Source of the DNA: Methanobacteriaceae archaeon | GTDB taxonomy: Archaea > Methanobacteriota > Methanobacteria > Methanobacteriales > Methanobacteriaceae | DNA: 11,742 nucleotides | Direction of reading: 5' to 3' | Assembly: GCA_030681145.1 (NCBI GenBank) | Contig: JAUXXK010000328.1 | Coordinates: 1-11,742, forward strand | Shown: in pieces, positions 8,401 to 11,742 of the stretch | Numbering within the stretch: the first letter of the stretch is position 1 | How the letters are laid out: each line of letters opens with the position of its first letter | Translations under genes and position numbers: made by a program | Notes under the pieces: generated by a model | The model's input: only the letters and a program-made list of their open reading frames with translations | The model's database searches: none | Told to the model about the DNA's origin: nothing

Positions 8401-8446
8401 TTAAAAATAAAATTAAAAAAACTGGTTTATAATTTTTTACCTTCAA
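5396..8446 (-). CDS. Large secreted adhesin-like protein with two beta-helix/Ig modules
   Basis: About 1016 residues, numbered from TTG 8446, which lies 8 nt after a GGGGGG ribosome-site-like run; TTG 8452 is also in frame but only 2 nt from it. There is no ATG in the signal region. A basic n-region and long hydrophobic core (about 1-32) form a signal peptide ending near VNA. Module 1 has a LYVNGTSGDD entry, a beta-helix capped by NWWGSN (about 217-221), and a Big_1-like Ig domain (233-343). Module 2 has LYVNVGTGDD, ten or so GGAI/SFVGN repeats (442-674), YNWWGSN (702-708) and an Ig domain (718-833). Then follow a chitobiase C-terminal-like domain (831-910, YYTKNGANP) and a basic SbsA-like Ig domain (911-1016, LKFSEKI ... 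VKDYAGNNL). There is no TM anchor. Predicted role is surface attachment or wall structure; binding partners are unknown. Transcribed as a single gene with its own leader and terminator. Confidence 0.88.
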   Translation of the reverse strand: MKVKNYKPVFLILFLILAFSISISTVDDVNAASNTLYVNGTSGDDNYDGTSPVPVDDHIGPKKNIQTALDSVADDGLIHVSEGKYMESLTINRNVELRGGGHSVTELNPVNPEDNIIVINSAVTKAVISGFTISGSNNAGIVNEGTGVTIENNSIIDNGKGITALKNSETVITGNSIKGNGIGIFSYSENTILNFNRIYRNDVAIETTNVMDAAYNWWGSNTAPDIENVKNSRWIYMTFNVDPSIILAGGTSQLTANFNNEYDGTTLGQFDPVSMGHIPDGLLVRFTTNLGNVGSKTIDIETNNGIATATLTADEGTGTATVSAKMDHEEQINCVGIEYLYVNVGTGDDLWSGTSPVFISGNTGPLKTIQTAINKINSGGTIQIAPGTYKESLEISKSLTLNGSGQDQTIIDGEQIRRIINISGTPTVNINNLTLKNGSSSHGGAIYNYGGTVLVTDVSFVGNTATNGGAILNYGILSVVDGSFVGNTATYGGAILNYGSAATVLGTYFYNNIGNNAGGAILNYGSLSVVDGSFVGNTATNGGAISNYGGLSVVDGSFVGNTATNGGAICNYDILSVVDGSFVGNTASSVGGAILNYGSAATVLGTYFYNNIGNNAGGAIYNYGILSVVDGSFVGNIADCGGAILNYDSLSVSGSSFTDNTATYYGGGAIFNYGTVTANFNRIVDNSITVIENIGGTVDARYNWWGSNNNPISKVVDTVVTPWLVLTGTANPTIIPKNSLSTINLNLLYDSGILTDPNNPNLYYHDPNDGHIPDGTLATFSTTLGNIIASSNFINGVAQATLNGGIINGIADVSGTVDSETLHLLVTVDTIAPTAWANLKTGLYNVNKLVSLKMSEGGTIYYTKNGANPSIYSAKYVGAILITATTTLKFFALDKAGNPSPIYTYKYTIDKIAPKVTYTYPKNLRTGQSRTATLYLKFSEKIKTSLYWSKIYVKNLKTGKKVSIRKWIKGNILYIKTRYKRPALRWFRVYVPYKAVKDYAGNNLARTYTYKFKTRR
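6586..6677 (-). repeat. 92-bp perfect direct repeat, copy 1 (297 bp from copy 2)
   Basis: Identical base for base to 6883-6974. It encodes the variant unit with TYFYNNIGNN. The 297-bp offset is a multiple of three, so the frame is kept. Confidence 0.95.
6883..6974 (-). repeat. 92-bp perfect direct repeat, copy 2
   Basis: Identical to 6586-6677. Similarity continues on both sides with few differences, marking a duplicated block of about four repeat units. Confidence 0.95.
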
Positions 8447-8640
8447 AAACAATTCCCCCCAACCAAGAACAATGATTAACCCATCATTGATTGATTATGT
8501 CAAAAAAAACTAGCTATATGTGGTTTTTTAATGTTTTTGATTAGTGGTCGGCCCAATAAATAAAAAAATAATTGAGTATTGATGTTTTAGAAAACATTTT
8601 CTTGACACCATCAATATAGTTATTATTATATATTTTAATA
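8447..8640 (-). promoter_or_regulatory. Promoter and structured leader of the large adhesin gene
   Basis: A TATA-like AAAATATATAA lies at 8626-8636 on the minus strand, predicting a start near 8605 and a leader of about 150 nt. At the predicted start there are overlapping dyads: TATTGATG/CATCAATA (8577-8584 with 8609-8616) and ATGTTTT-AG-AAAACAT (8582-8597). Farther down are AAAAAAC/GTTTTTT arms (8504-8510 with 8523-8529) next to a T8 run, and a 7-bp stem CAATGAT/ATCATTG (8470-8476 with 8483-8489) just before the G6 ribosome-site-like run (8455-8460). These suggest operator or leader control, but this is inference. Confidence 0.45.
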
Positions 8641-8744
8641 CAATAAATTTTTTTCTATTTTTATACTGTTAATACAAAAAATAATATTCTAAATTAAAAG
8701 TGGATTATTAATAAAAAAAATATTAAACTTGAGTCTAGTATTTA

Positions 8745-8774
8745 AAAGAAAAAATAAATTATTCTAAAAATAAA
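8745..8774 (-). terminator. T-rich terminator after the glycosyltransferase gene
   Basis: Directly after the TGA at 8775-8777 the minus strand shows T5 and T6 tracts, followed by a T8 near 8712-8719. No stable hairpin is needed for this archaeal type. Confidence 0.5.
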
Positions 8775-9653
8775 TCACCTGTACTGGCTTAGCATCCGGC
8801 CCATAGAATCCAGTATAATACCCGTAAACATCATGAAGGTTCCCAGTAAGGTTAGCATTACCGCTATGATGGTGGGACCCATATTGATACTGATTCCCAG
8901 AACGTATTCTCTAATAAAGAATATGGTTAATGCAGCCCCAATAAGTACAATGATAAGGCCTGGTACGGTGAAGTAATATAATGGTTTTTTTAGTTCAATA
9001 TCTCTGATGATTTTAATTAGAACTTTAACCCCATGACTTACCGGGTTTTTAGTGGATCCATCCACATCATATCTTACCCCAATTTCTACTTCTACTATCT
9101 CCAATCCGGCCTGGGCAGCGTCCACTAACATTTCACTTTCCACTCCGAAACCTGATTCTTTGAATCGGAAGTAAGGTAATGTTTTAGCAGAAAATGCACG
9201 AAATCCACTCTGAGTATCGGTGATATCCAGTCCACTGGAGATATTAGTGGCCTTATCAAGGATTTTTTGACCTACCCTACGATAAGATGGAGTATTTTCA
9301 TCGGCCCCAGCGATATATCTGCTCCCATTAACGATATCGGCTTTTCCATCAATTATAGGGGCCACAAGAAGAGGTATCTCATCAGGGTTGTGCTGGGCAT
9401 CTGAATCAATAGTTATAATAACATCAGCATCTTTTGCAAGATCAAAACCAGTTTTTAGTGCGGCTCCTTTTCCCATGTTTCTGTGGTGTTTTATTACTTC
9501 TGCTCCGGCCAGTTCAGCCACTTGGGATGTGTTATCCGAGCTTCCATCATCAATTACTATGACTTTATCCACATACTGTTTTGTTCTGAGGATAATACTA
9601 CCTACCGCAACTTCCTCATTAAAGGCGGGCAACAATGCTACTATTTTACTCAT
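8775..9653 (-). CDS. GT2 family glycosyltransferase, dolichyl-phosphate sugar synthase type, two C-terminal TM helices
   Basis: 292 residues. The GT-A catalytic domain has LLPAFNEE (7-14), VIDDGSSDNT (33-42), RNMGKGAAL (58-66), the DxD metal/nucleotide motif D83-S-D85 followed by AQHNP, GSRY (110-113) and DTQSGFRAF (146-154), all typical of dolichol-phosphate mannose/glucose synthases. Two membrane helices follow (about 228-247 and 260-280). The expected reaction is transfer of a sugar from a nucleotide donor to a polyprenyl/dolichyl phosphate on the cytoplasmic face, supplying glycan assembly for surface glycoproteins or wall polymers. Donor and acceptor are not determinable. ATG 9653 is preceded by AGAAGGA about 7 nt upstream. 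It lies 110 bp after the epimerase with no T-tract between, so the two are probably one transcript. Confidence 0.92.
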   Translation of the reverse strand: MSKIVALLPAFNEEVAVGSIILRTKQYVDKVIVIDDGSSDNTSQVAELAGAEVIKHHRNMGKGAALKTGFDLAKDADVIITIDSDAQHNPDEIPLLVAPIIDGKADIVNGSRYIAGADENTPSYRRVGQKILDKATNISSGLDITDTQSGFRAFSAKTLPYFRFKESGFGVESEMLVDAAQAGLEIVEVEIGVRYDVDGSTKNPVSHGVKVLIKIIRDIELKKPLYYFTVPGLIIVLIGAALTIFFIREYVLGISINMGPTIIAVMLTLLGTFMMFTGIILDSMGRMLSQYR

Positions 9654-9654
9654 A

Positions 9655-9760
9655 AATTATTCCTTCTTATTTAATTACTCAATTAGAATTATTCCTTTGG
9701 ATAATTCCATCTTATTTGATTATCCCTTTCTTTAATTACTCAGTTAAGAATTATTCCTTT
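9655..9760 (-). repeat. Direct repeats and a hairpin between epimerase and glycosyltransferase genes
   Basis: Two near-identical 29-30 bp segments (9670-9698 and 9731-9760, one substitution and one indel) flank an inverted repeat GGATAAT/ATTATCC (9699-9705 with 9719-9725). The 11-mer aattattcctt occurs three times (9655, 9687, 9749). On the coding strand each copy reads AAGGAATAATT, and the last supplies the ribosome site of the glycosyltransferase. Confidence 0.75.
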
Positions 9761-9763
9761 TAT

Positions 9764-10708
9764 TTATTCATCAATCCGGTAGTACCACTTCATCCATTCC
9801 ACAGTTTTTTTAATTCCTTCCTGTGGTGAGACTTTTGGATTGTGTTTTAAGTCTTTTATGGCCTTGGAAAAGTCCATGGTTTTGACCTTGGTGGTGAAGG
9901 CCTCTTCTTCATGATAAGTTACAATGGAATCATCAATACCGACCGCATCCAGAACCATATCAGAATATTCCTTGATTTCGTGTTCCCATTCTTGTTTACT
10001 GCCCACATTATATGCTTCACCAGGGATGAAATTATCCACAATATTAGCAAAAGTCCGGGCGGTGTCCTCCACATAGTCAATTATCCTTTTGTGGCCCATG
10101 TAAACATCATATGGTTTGTTATGCAAGGCATGGTAAATAAAAATAGGTATGAATCCTTTATACTTGGAGTATGCTTCATGAGGCCCGTAACAGTTCACTG
10201 GCCTTACTCTAACTGTTTCTGTGCCGTGCATGGTGGCGGAATTCATACACATTAACTCTCCGGCCCATTTGGTGATGGCGTAATCATTCATCTGGTAGGT
10301 ATCAGAGATTGGTTTGTTAATCATGACATCTTCACTCATTACCCCATTGTAGTCCCCGTATACTTCTGCAGAGGAGAATGATATCATTCGGAAACCTAGT
10401 TTTTCTTGGAGCCTAATCATGTGCTTGGTACCCTTGACATTGGTATCCCAAAGATTTTCATAGTAATCTTCACCATTCCATCGGCCGTATTCAGCAGCTA
10501 AGTGGTAAACATAGTCAAATTTATCATTATTATCAAATACCCGTTCTATCTGGCGATAGTTTTTAACATCAGCCCGCACATAATCGTCAATTTCGTGGTG
10601 TAAAAGATCAAGAGCCATTACTTCGTGGCCTCTGCTTCTAAGGTCATTTACCAGGTTAGTGCCTATGAAACCTGATCCGCCGGTTACTAAAATTCTCTGA
10701 GTTTCCAT
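9764..10708 (-). CDS. NAD-dependent NDP-sugar epimerase/dehydratase (extended SDR)
   Basis: 314 residues of the dTDP-glucose 4,6-dehydratase/UDP-sugar epimerase or decarboxylase group. The Rossmann fold shows TGGSGFIG (G10, G13, G16), D34 after strand 2, AD (D47) and HLAAE (69-73). The active-site region has SSAEVYGD (112-119) and YxxxK (Y143/K147, YAITKWAGE). The C-terminal part has RVRPVNCYGPHE and the loop MGHKRIIDYVEDTARTF. In classical dehydratases the position before the Glu is Asp; here the triad reads S-A-E, so the reaction cannot be assigned with confidence. It probably supplies a modified nucleotide sugar to surface glycan synthesis, perhaps as donor for the glycosyltransferase downstream. 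A strong AAGGAGAT ribosome site (10716-10723) fixes the ATG at 10708. Only about 25% similar by eye to the 4220-5212 enzyme, so not a recent duplicate. Confidence 0.9.
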   Translation of the reverse strand: METQRILVTGGSGFIGTNLVNDLRSRGHEVMALDLLHHEIDDYVRADVKNYRQIERVFDNNDKFDYVYHLAAEYGRWNGEDYYENLWDTNVKGTKHMIRLQEKLGFRMISFSSAEVYGDYNGVMSEDVMINKPISDTYQMNDYAITKWAGELMCMNSATMHGTETVRVRPVNCYGPHEAYSKYKGFIPIFIYHALHNKPYDVYMGHKRIIDYVEDTARTFANIVDNFIPGEAYNVGSKQEWEHEIKEYSDMVLDAVGIDDSIVTYHEEEAFTTKVKTMDFSKAIKDLKHNPKVSPQEGIKKTVEWMKWYYRIDE

Positions 10709-10715
10709 TATATTA

Positions 10716-10723
10716 ATCTCCTT
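10716..10723 (-). promoter_or_regulatory. Strong ribosome binding site for the 9764-10708 epimerase
   Basis: AAGGAGAT on the minus strand, 7 nt before ATG 10708; it is the strongest Shine-Dalgarno match in the window. Confidence 0.8.
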
Positions 10724-10763
10724 AAAAAAGTGTTAAATGTATTAAATTTATTCTTTTAAAATA

Positions 10764-10771
10764 TTTTATAA
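10764..10771 (-). promoter_or_regulatory. Possible TATA box for the epimerase-glycosyltransferase pair
   Basis: TTATAAAA on the minus strand would give a start near 10741 and a leader of about 33 nt that includes the strong ribosome site. A perfect 8-bp palindrome TAGTACTA (10772-10779) sits immediately upstream, where BRE or an operator could lie. Confidence 0.35.
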
Positions 10772-10779
10772 TAGTACTA

Positions 10780-10990
10780 GAATTTAATAATAAATACTTG
10801 AATTATGATTATCTATGAATTTAATTAAATACTAGAAAAATTTCTATTTATTTATTATCCAGTTAAATGGTATATAAACTTCTATTTTTAGGTGAGTATT
10901 GGAGAGATAAATTCTAAATATATATTAATTTTAATTTTTTTCTATAAAATGGTTTTTAATCTAAATAAGCTTTAATTGTATAATAATAAT
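10780..10990. other. AT-rich spacer, no gene seen
   Basis: No credible ORF, RNA gene or clear dyad was found; the sequence is low-complexity A/T with scattered TTTTA and AATTA words. Confidence 0.5.
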
Positions 10991-11053
10991 TAAAATTAGA
11001 AAATACGTGATAGCATTTACGTTAAAATTAGAAAACAACTGATATCTTTACGT
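10991..11053. repeat. Two tandem copies of an about 32-bp element
   Basis: taaaattagaaaa ... tttacgt occurs at 10991-11022 and 11023-11053 (32 and 31 bp), identical at both ends and differing in the middle. A third copy begins with taaaa at 11054. It lies just downstream of the surface protein gene, beyond its T-rich terminator. Confidence 0.8.
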
Positions 11054-11071
11054 TAAAAAAAATAAAAAAAA
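11054..11071 (-). terminator. Poly-T terminator of the DUF11 surface protein gene
   Basis: The minus strand reads T7-A-T8 beginning about 7 nt after the TAA at 11078-11080, a classic archaeal U-rich terminator. Confidence 0.65.
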
Positions 11072-11077
11072 GGTAGA

Positions 11078-11742
11078 TTATTTATTTCTACGAGGTATCC
11101 ACATTCCAATTAGTGTAACTAGTAATGCCAGTACTAGTAGTCCTATAGGTGCGCCAGTTTCCTGCATGGTAACAGTTTGACCATACACAGGTGTTGGGTC
11201 TGGTTTAGGTGTTGGTTTTTCAGCAGCATAAACTGTTATACTTTCAGTACTCTGGTTAATAGTTGGATCATAGGTAGTGGTTGAAAGCTGTGGATTAATC
11301 AGGTAGGTTCCGCTTTTAAGTATTTTAAGTGAAAGCCACATGTATGGATCACCCACAGGCACATCACCTATATTCCATGTTAGTATTCGAGTTTTTGGGT
11401 CATAAGTGTAGGTTCCTACATCTATAGTGGCACCGGCAAATTCTAGTCCATCAGGGATGGTGTAAGTCATCACCACATTACTTGCAGGGTCCGGTCCACG
11501 GTTACCTACTTTTAAGGTGTAAATCACCGTATCCCCAACCACAGGGTTTTCTTTACTAGGTGTTATGGTCAAGTATAGGCTGGATTTTGGATTAATGCTT
11601 ACACTTGTTTCTACTATCTGTCCATCGGTAATGGCGTTGACATGAGCCAAACCAGCAGTTTCATTTGCAGTTAAAGTAGCAGTAGCAACACCATTAACGG
11701 TTACCTTGTTAATTGTTTTTGATCCTATACTTCCTTTATCCG
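11078..11742 (-). CDS. Surface protein C-terminus: Ig-like, DUF11, proline linker and membrane anchor (cut by window edge)
   Basis: 220 residues are visible; the frame stays open to the right edge, so the N-terminus is missing. The first 35 or so residues are the end of a Big_1-like Ig domain (NGVATATLTANETAGLAHVN) nearly matching those in the two adhesins. Next is a DUF11 domain (LYLTITPSKENPVVGDTVIYTL ... NRGPDPASNVV ... IPDGLEF ... NIGDVPVG), a fold common in archaeal surface proteins. A Pro-rich stretch (KPTPKPDPTP) could span the wall. The end is MQETG, a hydrophobic helix of about 19 residues, and RRNK. That arrangement resembles a sortase sorting signal or a simple membrane anchor. A TTG at 11650 is in frame but lies inside the Ig domain and is not a real start. 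Confidence 0.85.
   Translation of the reverse strand, partial: DKGSIGSKTINKVTVNGVATATLTANETAGLAHVNAITDGQIVETSVSINPKSSLYLTITPSKENPVVGDTVIYTLKVGNRGPDPASNVVMTYTIPDGLEFAGATIDVGTYTYDPKTRILTWNIGDVPVGDPYMWLSLKILKSGTYLINPQLSTTTYDPTINQSTESITVYAAEKPTPKPDPTPVYGQTVTMQETGAPIGLLVLALLVTLIGMWIPRRNK
11081..11167 (-). other. Sorting-signal-like C-terminus (MQETG, TM helix, basic tail)
   Basis: Encodes MQETG followed by APIGLLVLALLVTLIGMWIP and RRNK. The order of motif, hydrophobic segment and positive tail is the same as in LPXTG proteins, with M-Q replacing L-P. Whether it is cleaved or simply anchors the protein is not known. Confidence 0.5.

Noticed and set aside
9655..9760. Remnant of an insertion sequence
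   Set aside because: There are short direct repeats and one hairpin but no terminal inverted repeats around a transposase fragment.

Overview
The window looks like a piece of a methanogen genome of the order Methanobacteriales, most likely Methanobacterium or a close relative. The evidence is the low G+C, the archaeal style of short Shine-Dalgarno sites and TATA-like boxes, T-rich gene ends without strong hairpins, and above all the large 'adhesin-like' surface proteins. These are built from GGAI/GGGI beta-helix repeats, NWWGSN caps and Ig-like domains, a style typical of pseudomurein-walled methanogens. The assignment is inference from protein style; there is no rRNA gene here to confirm it.

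Every gene that can be supported lies on the minus strand, so the window is read from right to left. At 11078-11742 is the C-terminal part of a membrane-anchored surface protein (Ig-like domain, DUF11 domain, proline linker, TM helix), cut by the right edge. Next come an NDP-sugar epimerase/dehydratase (9764-10708) and a two-TM GT2 glycosyltransferase (8775-9653), probably co-transcribed. Then follow a very large secreted adhesin-like protein (5396-8446), a second NDP-sugar epimerase (4220-5212), a second adhesin-like gene interrupted by one in-frame TAA (1272-3677), and the N-terminal ATP-grasp part of a PEP synthase/PPDK-type enzyme (1-979), cut by the left edge.

The locus reads as a cell-surface island in which extracellular proteins alternate with enzymes that make or transfer surface sugars. 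The two epimerases would supply activated sugars. The GT2 enzyme (dolichyl-phosphate sugar synthase type) could load one on a lipid carrier for glycosylating surface proteins or other wall polymers. This functional link is inferred from position and family. The two enzyme genes with recognisable promoters have predicted leaders of about 35 nt, whereas both complete adhesin genes have predicted leaders of about 150 nt containing dyads and T-tracts, suggesting that surface proteins are controlled separately.

The most notable features are the single nonsense codon separating the beta-helix half from the Ig/PKD/CARDB half of the 1272-3677 gene, a recent 297-bp in-frame duplication in the large adhesin, the structured leaders, and two different apparent strategies for holding the surface proteins to the cell: a sorting-signal-like C-terminus versus strongly basic C-terminal domains. 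No tRNA, rRNA, CRISPR array or insertion sequence was seen.
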